Of a stretch of 64,000 nt of DNA, positions 8,253 to 16,298 are shown piece after piece. The stretch's first letter is position 1. Every line of letters starts with the position of its first letter. The position numbers and the translations under genes were made by a program. The notes under the pieces were generated by a model. The model saw only the letters and a list, made by a program, of their open reading frames with translations. It made no database searches and was not told where the DNA came from. Source of the DNA: a virus; IMG/VR virus record IMGVR_UViG_3300046028_005224, positions 1 to 64,000 of that record; one strand, written 5' to 3'.

Positions 8253-9211
8253 TAGGCATTACCACGACCAAAATTGGTTGCATCTTGTGATCTTTGTCCA
8301 GGACCTTGTGTTTGTTGTGATGGTGTATTTCCACGTATAATTCCATTATTATAATATTCATTTGTCAATGTTCTGCTAAAAGGACTAGTATCAAATGGCT
8401 GTGCTCCAGAAAATTCTTCAAAACCTTGCAATGCATTTCCAGTTGGAACATCAGGAACTGTGATAGCACTATGATATTGTTTAACTGCGCTTAAGTTTCT
8501 TCTAATGATATATCTACTATAGTTAAAGTTAACAGTAAAAGTTAAAATTTCACTTGCCTGATAGCTTACAGGAGAAACAATAATGTTGGATGGATATGCT
8601 TGAATAAATTCATAGCTTAAATATCCACTATTATAACTTTGAATTGTAGTATCATTAACTCGTGTTGTTGTATTTAAATCTTTCTCAAACTTAGTAACAA
8701 GAATTCTTTGGCAATAAGTATTTGGATATCTAAACTTCATAAAATTATTTTCATTTCCAGCAACAGGATAATCCTGTCCTGCTTCTGAGGATGTAACAAC
8801 TCCATCGCCTGAATACAATGGGTTAATAAAATTAATCCACTCTTCAAAAAATCTAATGATCCTATGATTATTGTCAACGTAAAAAGTCATCGTCAATTCG
8901 GGATACTGACGAAGAATAGGATATTTTTCAATTACTCCTTGCCTATTTCCAATCGTATCTGTTGTTTTAAAATTAGGACCAGGAAGAACTGTTCCAGCAC
9001 ATAACAGTTCAATTGCTTCAATCGGATCTAGACCATTGGTTGATGCAGTATCATATATTCCAGCAGCTCGCAACCAACTAACTAATCCAGCATTCCCTGC
9101 AGCTCTATCGCTTAATGGAAATGCTACCTTGTAGTAACTATTAAGAGATACCTTTGAAAAGGTATTCTTTACACTTTCTATTGGAAAATAAAGTCTTGTA
9201 TTACTAGACAC
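8252..9211 (-). CDS. 54: Baseplate tail-tube initiator gp54
   Basis: 319 codons, close to the 320 of T4 gp54. The start is GTG at 9211. A tail-tube-like fold is suggested by YYKVAFPL, ELTMTFYVDNNHRIIRFFEEW and QASEILTFTVNFNYSRYIIRR, the last being the typical repeat of gp19/gp54-like proteins. gp54 sits on the baseplate hub and nucleates tail-tube polymerisation together with gp48, encoded nearby on the plus strand. The C-terminal 50 residues are Gln/Gly/Arg-rich and probably flexible. The gene is the first of the leftward baseplate operon, divergent from gene 4. Confidence 0.8.
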   Translation of the reverse strand: MSSNTRLYFPIESVKNTFSKVSLNSYYKVAFPLSDRAAGNAGLVSWLRAAGIYDTASTNGLDPIEAIELLCAGTVLPGPNFKTTDTIGNRQGVIEKYPILRQYPELTMTFYVDNNHRIIRFFEEWINFINPLYSGDGVVTSSEAGQDYPVAGNENNFMKFRYPNTYCQRILVTKFEKDLNTTTRVNDTTIQSYNSGYLSYEFIQAYPSNIIVSPVSYQASEILTFTVNFNYSRYIIRRNLSAVKQYHSAITVPDVPTGNALQGFEEFSGAQPFDTSPFSRTLTNEYYNNGIIRGNTPSQQTQGPGQRSQDATNFGRGNA

Positions 9212-9214
9212 AAG

Positions 9215-9221
9215 CTAAATA
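9215..9221 (+). promoter_or_regulatory. Late promoter-like CTAAATA upstream of gene 4
   Basis: CTAAATA lies 17 nt before the gene 4 start in a 27-nt divergent gap. It differs from the T4 late core TATAAATA at the first positions. No clear counterpart for the leftward gene 54 is seen in the same gap. Confidence 0.4.
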
Positions 9222-9238
9222 TTTGGGGTATCTATACT

Positions 9239-9682
9239 ATGTATATGTATTATCAAGGGAAATTTTCGCCCAAGAATTATCAAAAGTATAAAGGAGATCC
9301 TACAAATATATTTTATAGGTCTTCCTGGGAGTTAGTTTTCATGAAATACTGTGATGAGAATTCAAATGTTTTGGAGTGGGGAAGTGAAGAGATTGTAATA
9401 CCTTATCGTTCTCCATTGGACAATAGATATCACAGGTACTTTGTGGATTTTTATATTAAAGTCAAAGAAAAAACTGGAGTTGTAAAAAAATATTTGATTG
9501 AGATTAAACCAAAGAAACAAGTTATTGGCCCTGTCCAAAATCCTAAAAGAAAAACTCAGCACTGGAAAAAAAGTGTTTTTGAGTATGCAAAGAACACTGC
9601 TAAATGGGAGGCTGCAAAAGAGTGGTGTGAGGACAGAATGATGACATTCAAGATTTTGACTGAAGAGGATCTTGGATTATGA
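9239..9682 (+). CDS. 4: Head completion protein gp4
   Basis: 147 codons, close to T4 gp4 (about 150). Typical motifs are GKFSPKNYQKYKGDPTNI, YRSSWELVFMKYCDEN, then YFVDFYIKVKEKTG and LIEIKPKKQ, an endonuclease-like fold with D-x-Y and E-x-K. The protein is needed to finish DNA-filled heads before tail joining. A second in-frame ATG two codons on is an alternative start. The stop overlaps the next gene (ATGA). It begins a plus-strand block of four assembly genes. Confidence 0.85.
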   Translation: MYMYYQGKFSPKNYQKYKGDPTNIFYRSSWELVFMKYCDENSNVLEWGSEEIVIPYRSPLDNRYHRYFVDFYIKVKEKTGVVKKYLIEIKPKKQVIGPVQNPKRKTQHWKKSVFEYAKNTAKWEAAKEWCEDRMMTFKILTEEDLGL

Positions 9683-10185
9683 AGCCATCAGAAATAATCA
9701 AAGATGAAGTTAAAAAAAGATTAAAAGGACAATTTCAAACTCAAGATTGGTATCGAATGAGATTGTTTGAAGAGTTAAATGTTGTTCAAAAAAATTATGA
9801 TGTTAGTGATAATCTAGATACTTTTGGTTTGGAAGTTGGTAAAGTATACTATTTTAATTACGTTGCAAAGTTTCCAAATCGTTATCCATACTATGATAGA
9901 TTTCCTTTAGCTATTATTTTAGGTATTGACACTAAGACTGGTTTGATTCTAGGCGGAAACTTTCATTATTTAAATCCATCTATTCGTGGAACATATGCAC
10001 TGAATGCATTAAAAGCAACAAACGTTTTGCCAGATAAATGTCTTCATTCATATTACCCTCAAGGTATCAATGATATTAACAGAGTTCCTGATGAAGATGT
10101 GAAAGGATGTGCTGAGTTTATAACCGAGTATTTTGTCAATAAATACAATCAACAAGTAAAAAATAGTAGAGTTTGGGCGGCATAA
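9679..10185 (+). CDS. Unrecognised conserved-looking protein between genes 4 and 48
   Basis: 168 codons, coupled to gene 4 by ATGA overlap and 3 nt before gene 48. The N-terminal 35 residues are charged and helical (IIKDEVKKRLKGQFQTQDWY). The core contains YYFNYVAKFPNRYPYYDRFP, then LAIILGIDTKTGLILGGNFH, suggesting a compact beta-barrel. There are no signal peptide or membrane segments. I do not recognise a family. Operon position argues for a role in head-tail or baseplate assembly. Confidence 0.6.
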   Translation: MKPSEIIKDEVKKRLKGQFQTQDWYRMRLFEELNVVQKNYDVSDNLDTFGLEVGKVYYFNYVAKFPNRYPYYDRFPLAIILGIDTKTGLILGGNFHYLNPSIRGTYALNALKATNVLPDKCLHSYYPQGINDINRVPDEDVKGCAEFITEYFVNKYNQQVKNSRVWAA

Positions 10186-10188
10186 TTA

Positions 10189-11583
10189 ATGTCAGTACAA
10201 CAATCTGGTACACAACAATTTATTGTTAGAGATGCGGTAGGACAATACTATACGGTATATACTGATTCAAACACATCTGGTAAAGTTGTATCGGTCATCA
10301 ATAATTCAACAAGTGAAACTTTAACAAGACAGCAAAGTTCATCATTATTAAATAGTTTAATAATTAGTGATTCTTTAAATAAACAGTTTAGAGCTGCTGG
10401 TGGTGTTCATAAAGAATATACAAGCGCAAATAATGTTTTAGCTCCACAGGCACAGTTTGATTCGGAAAGCACTAAGCTTGATAAAGCAATTGCAAATGTT
10501 AGCGCCACAGAAAGATCTAATGGGGCTGAATTCCAAGGAAGAAATTTACAAAATATTAATTCATTAGTTGGTAAAAGTCAACCAAAAACATCTGGTGTAA
10601 TAGTGTTCCCATCAGATTTGATTGTAAAGTCTGAATCTGGAGGAGTAAAATATTCTCAAGACACCATAAGAATCAAAGCATTAAAATATGTTCCTCCGCA
10701 ACAAGATTTCTTAGAAGGTGTTTTTAATACTGGAAGTTTGTTTACTGAAGGAACAGTATCAAATAATCAAGAGTTTGATAGTTATCAGCAATTAAATGCG
10801 TTAATAAAAAATTATGATCAACGTGGAGAGGTTATCTTACCAATGCCATTGGCAGTAAGAGATGCTGTAGGTGCAGAGTGGGGAATTGATACTGTAAATG
10901 CATTAGCACTTGGTCTTTACAGTTCTATTCGGAACAAGTATGAAATGGATCCTACAGGAATGGGGACTCTCTTAAGATCTGGATTTAAACAATCTTCAAA
11001 TTTAGAAGCTTGGGCATCATTAGCATCAGCATATGGAAGTGCTGGAGATGGTGGGCAAATAAGAACTCAAGTATTAAACAATTTAACCCGCGACATTCTT
11101 GCTAGTTTAGGACCAGATTTTAAAGTTGATCCTTTAGCTGCATTAGCAAGATCAACTGGTAGTGTTGTAAATAATAATGCTGAGCTGTTGTTTAGAGGAC
11201 CTAAACTAAGATCATTTGATTGTGCTTGGAAACTTTCACCGAGAAGTGCTGAGGATTCTTTAAGAATTCGTAAAATGATTCGTTGGTTTAAAATAAATAG
11301 TTTACCTTATTTAAGTCAAACGGCAATCTTCATGGAGACACCTAATGTGTTTGCCGTTCAATATACAAAAGCAAACAATGAAAGAAATGAGGCATTACCT
11401 CAATTTAAACTCTGTGCTCTTGTAGACTTTCGTGTTGATTATGCTCCCGATGGAGTTGGTTGGGCAGCATATGAAGATGATTCTCAACCAATCACCAGTT
11501 TAATTATAGCAACTTTCCATGAACTGACTCCACTATTTGCTAATGAATACGCAAAAGTTCCAGAAGGTAGTGTAGGTTACTAA
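10189..11583 (+). CDS. 48: Baseplate tail-tube cap gp48
   Basis: 464 codons. The central and C-terminal regions match gp48-type proteins: VILPMPLAVRDAVGAEWGID, FRGPKLRSFDCAWKLSPRS, RIRKMIRWFKINSLPYLS and FKLCALVDFRVDYAPDGVGW. gp48 caps the hub and carries gp54 to start the tail tube. It is longer than T4 gp48 (364) because of a Ser/Asn/Gln-rich N-terminal extension of about 150 residues. The stop overlaps the gene 53 start (TAATG). Confidence 0.8.
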   Translation: MSVQQSGTQQFIVRDAVGQYYTVYTDSNTSGKVVSVINNSTSETLTRQQSSSLLNSLIISDSLNKQFRAAGGVHKEYTSANNVLAPQAQFDSESTKLDKAIANVSATERSNGAEFQGRNLQNINSLVGKSQPKTSGVIVFPSDLIVKSESGGVKYSQDTIRIKALKYVPPQQDFLEGVFNTGSLFTEGTVSNNQEFDSYQQLNALIKNYDQRGEVILPMPLAVRDAVGAEWGIDTVNALALGLYSSIRNKYEMDPTGMGTLLRSGFKQSSNLEAWASLASAYGSAGDGGQIRTQVLNNLTRDILASLGPDFKVDPLAALARSTGSVVNNNAELLFRGPKLRSFDCAWKLSPRSAEDSLRIRKMIRWFKINSLPYLSQTAIFMETPNVFAVQYTKANNERNEALPQFKLCALVDFRVDYAPDGVGWAAYEDDSQPITSLIIATFHELTPLFANEYAKVPEGSVGY

Positions 11584-12233
11584 TGTCTTACTTCAGATAC
11601 TTACCCAATGTATATTATCCTTCTCTTAGAAATGAGAGGACATCATCTGGTGACTATACACTGATTAAAAACATTTTTAAACGTGCCAAAATTCGTGATG
11701 ATGTAGCCAGTATCTTTACTGCATTTAATCAGTATTCAATTGTTGGAGATGAAAGACCTGATAACATAGCAGAACGAGTTTATGGTAGCGCCAAATATGA
11801 TTGGATTATCTTAGTTACAAACAACATTCAAAACATAAAAGAAGACTGGCCCCTCAGCCAAGCAGATTTAAATTTATATCTTAATCAAAAATACACTCCA
11901 GAAGAACTCGCACAGATTCATCACTACGAAACTACTGAGGTTGTCACAAGTTCTGGTGCAGTAGTCATGCCAGCAGGAGTTGTTGTAGATGCAGACTTTG
12001 TTGTTAGTTATTCTGATCAAGATACATGGAAACAAAATAATGCCTGTGTAATTTCTGTGTCAAACTTTGAATATGAACTTAGAAAAAATGAAGAGAAAAG
12101 AAATATCTATTTACTTAAGCCAGACTACATTAGTGTAATTGAAAGAGATTTAAGATCTGTACTTGCCAATGAACCTTCATCTGAATACGTGGATGCTAAA
12201 ACGTTGAAGACATTCAATCCTAGAAGAGCATAA
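11583..12233 (+). CDS. 53: Baseplate wedge protein gp53
   Basis: 216 codons against 196 in T4. N-terminal FRYLPNVYYPS and then DERPDNIAERVYGSAKYDWI followed by ILVTNNIQ are the hallmark gp53/LysM-like wedge motif. gp53 joins wedges to the hub during baseplate closure. It is the last gene of the plus-strand block and its stop lies in the terminator at 12232-12262. Confidence 0.85.
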   Translation: MSYFRYLPNVYYPSLRNERTSSGDYTLIKNIFKRAKIRDDVASIFTAFNQYSIVGDERPDNIAERVYGSAKYDWIILVTNNIQNIKEDWPLSQADLNLYLNQKYTPEELAQIHHYETTEVVTSSGAVVMPAGVVVDADFVVSYSDQDTWKQNNACVISVSNFEYELRKNEEKRNIYLLKPDYISVIERDLRSVLANEPSSEYVDAKTLKTFNPRRA

Positions 12234-12262
12234 AAAAGGGGGCATAAGCCCCCAATTTTTTT
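12232..12262. terminator. Bidirectional intrinsic terminator between genes 53 and 32
   Basis: GGGGGC-ATAA-GCCCCC (12238-12253) flanked by A6 on the left and T7 on the right. It works in both directions and separates convergent genes 53 and 32, overlapping the stop codons of both. Confidence 0.9.
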
Positions 12263-13187
12263 AGAACTCTTCAGCGAGTCGTTGGAAGTAACTCAGAGCA
12301 TCATCATCGTCATCATCAGAAGAGGACGAAGCACTTCGACTCGGAACTCCACCAGACTTTCCCGCAGACACTTCTTCTTGAGTAGGAGCAGGGCTGCGAT
12401 AATCATCTTCATCTTCAAAAGATTCATCAACTGCAGCAGGAGCAGAAGTGGTCTTTCCAAGAACAACATTCAGACGATCCTTCAGTTGATCGTAGGATTT
12501 GAACTGATCATCTGCAACAATCTGGGCAAGAGAATACTCTTTGTTCCAAATAGCTTCCAGAGCATCATCGTCATCGAGAAGAGCAGAAGGACGAGCAAAC
12601 TCAGAGCTATCGTAGTTCCAATAGCCAGCAACCTTCTTGATCTTCAGTTTGAAGTCAGCACCTTGCCAAAAGTCAAAGGGGTTCAAGGGCTCTTCATCTT
12701 CAAACTCAGGCTTCATTGCGGCTTGGATCTTGTCAAAGATCTTCTTACCGTACTTATACAGGAACACACGACCTTCGTTTTCAGGATTAGCAGGATCCTT
12801 CACGACATAAATGTTGCTATAGTAAGAGAGCTTACGCTTACGACCACGAGCAATTTCTTTGTTGGCATCAGAACCACTGTTCCAAAGGAGGCTGTTTGCT
12901 TCGCAGATGGGGCACTTACCACCAACGCTAGTGAGGCAATTGTCAATCAACCAACCACCAGTTCCTTGGAAGGCATGGTTGTACATTTTCACCCAAGGAA
13001 TATCTTCTCCATTGGGGGCGGGAAGGAAGCGAATAACTGCATAGCCATTACCAGTTTTGTCTACTTCAGGCTTCCAAAGGCGTTCATCAGAATTGGAAGC
13101 ACTGCTATTCAGTTTTTCAACTTCTTTTTGAAGTTTGGCAGTCAAGCTGCCAAGGGAGGATTGTTTCTTAAGATTAGAAAAAGACAT
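12261..13187 (-). CDS. 32: Single-stranded DNA-binding protein gp32
   Basis: 308 codons (T4: 301). It shows the N-terminal LKKQSSLGSLTAKLQKEVEK cooperativity region and a central OB fold with GYAVIRFLPAPNGEDIPWVK. The zinc site is GGKCPICEANSLLW with upstream His in KMYNHAF. The C-terminal tail is acidic (SSSSDDDDDDALSYFQRLAE) and binds partner proteins. Its own sigma-70-type promoter lies at 13223-13251, within the end of the upstream gene. It coats ssDNA during replication, recombination and repair, with gp59 (encoded upstream) loading helicase gp41. Confidence 0.95.
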   Translation of the reverse strand: MSFSNLKKQSSLGSLTAKLQKEVEKLNSSASNSDERLWKPEVDKTGNGYAVIRFLPAPNGEDIPWVKMYNHAFQGTGGWLIDNCLTSVGGKCPICEANSLLWNSGSDANKEIARGRKRKLSYYSNIYVVKDPANPENEGRVFLYKYGKKIFDKIQAAMKPEFEDEEPLNPFDFWQGADFKLKIKKVAGYWNYDSSEFARPSALLDDDDALEAIWNKEYSLAQIVADDQFKSYDQLKDRLNVVLGKTTSAPAAVDESFEDEDDYRSPAPTQEEVSAGKSGGVPSRSASSSSDDDDDDALSYFQRLAEEF

Positions 13188-13222
13188 CGGATAAATCGGA
13201 TAGGTTGGATGTGGTCTTTGTT

Positions 13223-13251
13223 AGTCTAACAGCGTCAGCGTTGTTTGTCAA
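13223..13251 (-). promoter_or_regulatory. Sigma-70-type promoter for gene 32
   Basis: Minus-strand TTGACA (13246-13251), 17-nt spacer, TAGACT (13223-13228). The -35 overlaps the 3' end of the upstream gene, allowing extra gp32 transcription independent of the operon. Confidence 0.65.
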
Positions 13252-13573
13252 GCGACGCTTCCATGTTGTCAATTTTGTTTTGTAGGAATTTAAAAATTTC
13301 CAACATGGTCAGGTTTGCGGGAATGCCCATTCTGACAGCCACAGATTTCATTCTGTCAATCATTGATCTGGCATCGGGATCATCGGACAAAGAAAATCTC
13401 ATGTATAAGATCTTCTGTTTTTCAAAAAGATCTTTTAATAATTGGATGTGATATTTCTTTTGTTCGTAATCATAATTTGGATATGCCAAGGTGCTCTGCA
13501 GAATTCTTTGTTGCAAAGCACCAATGGTTGCAATTTCCTCTTTGACTATTTCAGAGTCAAAGAAATCACTCAT
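13235..13573 (-). CDS. DUF1825-like cyanobacterial-type protein
   Basis: 112 codons. The start FFDSEIVKEE, then KKYHIQLLKDLFEKQKILYM and FSLSDDPDA, closely follow the cyanobacterial DUF1825 family (FFDSEIVxEE, R-x-LS-x-D-x-A), known mainly from cyanobacterial genomes and function unknown. The protein is all-helical and without cysteines. It sits between the gp59/gp33 block and gene 32, a place where T4 has no counterpart. It overlaps the upstream coiled-coil gene by 8 nt. It may mimic a host regulator; that is inference. Confidence 0.6.
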   Translation of the reverse strand: MSDFFDSEIVKEEIATIGALQQRILQSTLAYPNYDYEQKKYHIQLLKDLFEKQKILYMRFSLSDDPDARSMIDRMKSVAVRMGIPANLTMLEIFKFLQNKIDNMEASLDKQR

Positions 13574-13790
13574 CTTCCTTAGCAGCTTCTGCAGGGACTT
13601 CTTCTTGAGGTTGTTCTGCTGGTGCTTCAGGAAGTGTTACACCATTGCTTGTCAGGTACTCAATAATACCTTGAAGCTTAAGAGCAAGTTCTCTCTTCTC
13701 AGTCAGTTGAGTTTGAAGAGTTTGCATATCTTTCAAAAGATCAGCTTGTTGATCAACACAAGCTTTCAAATGTTGTTGTTGGTCATCCAT
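13566..13790 (-). CDS. Small coiled-coil protein
   Basis: 74 codons: residues 1-45 form a Gln/Leu-rich coiled coil (QQADLLKDMQTLQTQLTEKR) and residues 50-74 an acidic Pro/Glu tail. It overlaps gene 59 (8 nt) and the DUF1825-like gene (8 nt), so it is translated as part of the gp33-gp59-gp32 block. No family is recognised. A structural adaptor for the replication machinery is a guess from position only. Confidence 0.55.
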   Translation of the reverse strand: MDDQQQHLKACVDQQADLLKDMQTLQTQLTEKRELALKLQGIIEYLTSNGVTLPEAPAEQPQEEVPAEAAKEDE

Positions 13791-14379
13791 GGATTACTTT
13801 CTCCTTTAGAATAGATTTAAAGTTTGTCGAATCGATGTTTAAGAACGGTCGATATTTTTTGATCTTCATACTATAAAACTCCCAGATGGGATCTGTCAAT
13901 ACCTTATCATAATCCTTAACATAATTTAGAATCATATCAAGAATCACAAGTGTCTCTATGGACACCTTATTTATCATGTGTGATTTGAGGAGACTGGAGT
14001 GATTACCGACATCACATTTAAGAACATCATCAAGTTTATATCCTTCAAACAAATACGCAATGTCTTGTCTGAACTTATAAGTTAAACTTTCAGCTCTTGT
14101 TTTCCAAGCTTCATAATACTCATTGCCAGAATTAATGATTTCTCCAATCCAAAGTTTCTGAGGATTATCACATTCAATAAAACTGGCAAGAAAGTATTCT
14201 TTTATCTCTTGATCATCTTTTTGTCTCGACATCTTTTCAAAAAAATATCGATCCTTTCTTTTGTAAAATGATTCTGCGGTTGCTCTAGTTTTACCGCCGT
14301 ATTTAAAGTAATCAAAACTTGGTTTTGAAAAATGATTTTTGAATGCTAGGTATGTTTTATAGCAATCAATGGGTGTCAT
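13783..14379 (-). CDS. 59: Helicase loader gp59
   Basis: 198 codons (T4: 217). It carries the gp59 pattern YKTYLAFKNHFSKPSFDYFK near the N-terminus, YKRKDRYFFEKMSR, and C-terminal WEFYSMKIKKYRPFLNIDS. gp59 binds gp32-coated forks and loads helicase gp41. Order 33-59-32 is the same as in T4. The start overlaps gene 33 by 4 nt. Confidence 0.85.
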   Translation of the reverse strand: MTPIDCYKTYLAFKNHFSKPSFDYFKYGGKTRATAESFYKRKDRYFFEKMSRQKDDQEIKEYFLASFIECDNPQKLWIGEIINSGNEYYEAWKTRAESLTYKFRQDIAYLFEGYKLDDVLKCDVGNHSSLLKSHMINKVSIETLVILDMILNYVKDYDKVLTDPIWEFYSMKIKKYRPFLNIDSTNFKSILKEKVIHG

Positions 14380-14660
14380 ATAGCAAGTTTTGCTTTAGAA
14401 GAACGGCGAAGATAGTTAAGTTCCATGGCTTCACATCTAATTCTTTCTTTTAAAGGCTTAGATAAAAGCTTTGGAACATTATCAATTTCAATGTTGTGTT
14501 GTTCACAATACTGAACGATAGCCTCAATGTAATTAAGGTTTCCAGTCTGAACAAAGCTTTCAATATCACTAGAAAACTTTGATTGATTTAAGAATTTGTT
14601 TTTTAATTCTAATTGCAAATCATTTGCTACTTCCATATTCGTTAAGTTTGTCGTGTACAA
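14376..14660 (-). CDS. 33: Late transcription co-activator gp33
   Basis: 94 codons (T4: 112). Residues 40-85 (NLNYIEAIVQYCEQHNIEI, then LLSKPLKERIRCEAMELNYL) match the C-terminal part of T4 gp33 in spacing and pattern. T4 has YLEATTAF-EEN-IP, a proline, then an IQSEA-x2-x-NLLR helix. gp33 links RNA polymerase to the sliding clamp and, with gp55, enables transcription from TATAAATA late promoters. The place directly before gene 59 is as in T4. No gp55 is seen in this window. Confidence 0.7.
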   Translation of the reverse strand: MYTTNLTNMEVANDLQLELKNKFLNQSKFSSDIESFVQTGNLNYIEAIVQYCEQHNIEIDNVPKLLSKPLKERIRCEAMELNYLRRSSKAKLAI

Positions 14661-15297
14661 ATTGGTTAATATACTTCTTTAGTAATATAATATACTCCTT
14701 TTTGTCTCGTTTGTCAAACACTTTCGTTTCACCGTCAGGTGTTACCATGATTGTGATTAATTTCTTAACCACATTTTGTGTCATCTCATAATACATGCAA
14801 GCGTAAGCAACCTCTTGCACAAAATACTGTTGGATCCAGGCTTCAGGTTTGATCTTCTTTGATGTTTTGAAATCGATGATTGCAAGCTCTCCTTCATATT
14901 CAGCGATGCAATCTACTCTACCAGCGATACCAAGCACATCACTGTACAAGCATTTTTCAATAGCATGAATATTATTTATCTTATCAAGATAAGGTTTTGC
15001 TGCGTCAAACATGAATTCAATTTCTGAACTTTCATGTTCTACAATTTTATTCTCAAGGTAATCTTGTGCTGATTTATGGAAAGAAGTACCACGAGTTGTT
15101 GATTCTTTAATTACACGATCAGCTTCTTTGTCTCCAACCTTGGCTCGCCAGTCTTTAAAGACTTGACGATTGTAATGAGAAGTAATTGAAGTAATCGATG
15201 GGTATAAGTTCCCTGTAGTTGGAGACGGATAGTAACGATTACCATCCACATAAGTTGTCTCCAACTCAGCAAAATTAATATCAAGATGAGTAAACAT
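14620..15297 (-). CDS. PD-(D/E)XK (RecB/Cas4-type) exonuclease
   Basis: 225 codons. Residues 60-75 contain TTRGTSFHKSAQDYLE (motif with His). Residues 105-150 carry GIAGRVDCIAEYEGELAIID followed by FKTSKK, i.e. the G-x-x-D, then (E)-I-I-D-F-K-T-S-K nuclease core, and QQYFVQEVAYACMY follows (QxxxY motif). This is the typical RecB/Cas4-like order of metal-binding residues. There are no Fe-S cysteines of the Cas4 type. It likely processes DNA ends in recombination or host DNA breakdown. It overlaps gene 33 by 41 nt and touches phoH. Confidence 0.75.
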   Translation of the reverse strand: MFTHLDINFAELETTYVDGNRYYPSPTTGNLYPSITSITSHYNRQVFKDWRAKVGDKEADRVIKESTTRGTSFHKSAQDYLENKIVEHESSEIEFMFDAAKPYLDKINNIHAIEKCLYSDVLGIAGRVDCIAEYEGELAIIDFKTSKKIKPEAWIQQYFVQEVAYACMYYEMTQNVVKKLITIMVTPDGETKVFDKRDKKEYIILLKKYINQFVHDKLNEYGSSK

Positions 15298-16046
15298 TAG
15301 AAACCTAGTGCCAATTTGTTAACGATGTAGGATTTAACGAGACCAGATCTGACAATATCTTCAACCCCAAATTCAATACAATCAAACTCGGGCATAGCCA
15401 TAAGAATTTTGGTGAAATCAATGATACCATTTCTTTCATTTGTCTTAATCAAATCAGATTGAGTTGCATCACCACAGAACATGATCTTACAGTTTTCACC
15501 AACACGGGTGATGATCGAATCAAGTTCATGGAAATTAAGGTTTTGACATTCATCAATTAGAAGAATGGAGTTGTCAAAAGTTGTGCCACGAATAAAGGAA
15601 GTAGACCAAAAAGAAATTGTCTCTTGTGTTTTAAGATTGCCATAGAGCATTTCAAACGAAGGATCGTCTGGCATCTCAAACATATATTTTACCATATTCT
15701 TGTATGGAATTTGGTAAAGAGAAGACTTATCTTCATGATCTCCAGGCAAGAAACCAATCTCTCGGGTTGCAACCAGCGATCTTACGATGTAAAGCTTTTC
15801 ATAAGGTGTTGAAGAATCAAGCACATCACGCAGAGCGAGATACATTGTGATAAATGTTTTACCTGTACCAGCTGCACCGTATGCAAACAGGTTTTGCCCT
15901 TTCTCATAAACATCAAAAAGTTTCTTTTGATTATCTGTGAGGGGTTCAATATCAATCAAGAAGTCATCATTAATGGGCTTCTTGCGACGAAGTTGCTTGG
16001 CGCTCATGCCAATACCAACTTGGGTGATTTGCTTTTTTCTTGCCAT
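15297..16046 (-). CDS. phoH: PhoH-like ATPase
   Basis: 249 codons. Walker A GAAGTGKTF near residue 57, Walker B ILLIDECQN near residue 160, VRSLVATREIGFLPGD and CGDATQSDL are characteristic of the PhoH family, a P-loop ATPase common in cyanophages and regarded as an RNA/nucleotide helicase-like enzyme of unclear role. The N-terminus (ARKKQ and KQLRRKK) is basic. It lies in an operon with thyX upstream and the exonuclease downstream. The classic phosphate-starvation link is weak; function remains unsettled. Confidence 0.9.
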   Translation of the reverse strand: MARKKQITQVGIGMSAKQLRRKKPINDDFLIDIEPLTDNQKKLFDVYEKGQNLFAYGAAGTGKTFITMYLALRDVLDSSTPYEKLYIVRSLVATREIGFLPGDHEDKSSLYQIPYKNMVKYMFEMPDDPSFEMLYGNLKTQETISFWSTSFIRGTTFDNSILLIDECQNLNFHELDSIITRVGENCKIMFCGDATQSDLIKTNERNGIIDFTKILMAMPEFDCIEFGVEDIVRSGLVKSYIVNKLALGF

Positions 16047-16050
16047 GTAA

Positions 16051-16290
16051 TTACTTATAGGGTTTTACTACAGAACCAGGAACTTTAGATACGCGATGAA
16101 GGACTTCATTCCATCCACCATCAGTTTTGTTTTGGAAATCGCCAATGCCACTTACAGCACTAGCAGTTCCAGCAGACCAGTCTTTATCCCAGTCTGGATT
16201 TTCTTTTCTCCACTTATCATATTCAGCCATGGGCATGAATAGTTCTTGTTTTTCACCAGTCACTTTGTTGACTACAGGATACGTTGGCAT
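16051..16290 (-). CDS. Small Trp-rich protein (unknown)
   Basis: 79 codons. The protein has NKVTGEKQELFMPMAEYDKW at the front and RKENPDWDKDWSAGTAS, then TDGGWNEVLHRVSKVPGS. The pattern (PTYP, NPDWDxDW, GWNEVLxxVSKxPG) recalls zinc-ribbon FmdB-like or cyanophage virion-associated small proteins, but there are no cysteines. It lies between thyX and phoH. No confident family; virion or accessory role not decided. Confidence 0.6.
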   Translation of the reverse strand: MPTYPVVNKVTGEKQELFMPMAEYDKWRKENPDWDKDWSAGTASAVSGIGDFQNKTDGGWNEVLHRVSKVPGSVVKPYK

Positions 16291-16298
16291 AAGACCTC

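Noticed and set aside
12282-13229. Long open frame on the plus strand opposite gene 32
   Set aside because: It mirrors the Ser/Asp-rich gp32 sequence; the translated product is low-complexity Arg/Ile and lacks start context. gp32 on the minus strand is certain.
13235-13573. gp33 identity for the 112-codon protein (same length as T4 gp33)
   Set aside because: Its sequence fits DUF1825, while the 94-codon protein at 14376 shows the gp33 C-terminal pattern and the T4 position before gene 59.
14620-15297. Cas4 identity for the RecB-type nuclease
   Set aside because: The four Fe-S cysteines of Cas4 are absent and no other cas gene is nearby; a general PD-(D/E)XK exonuclease is the safer call.
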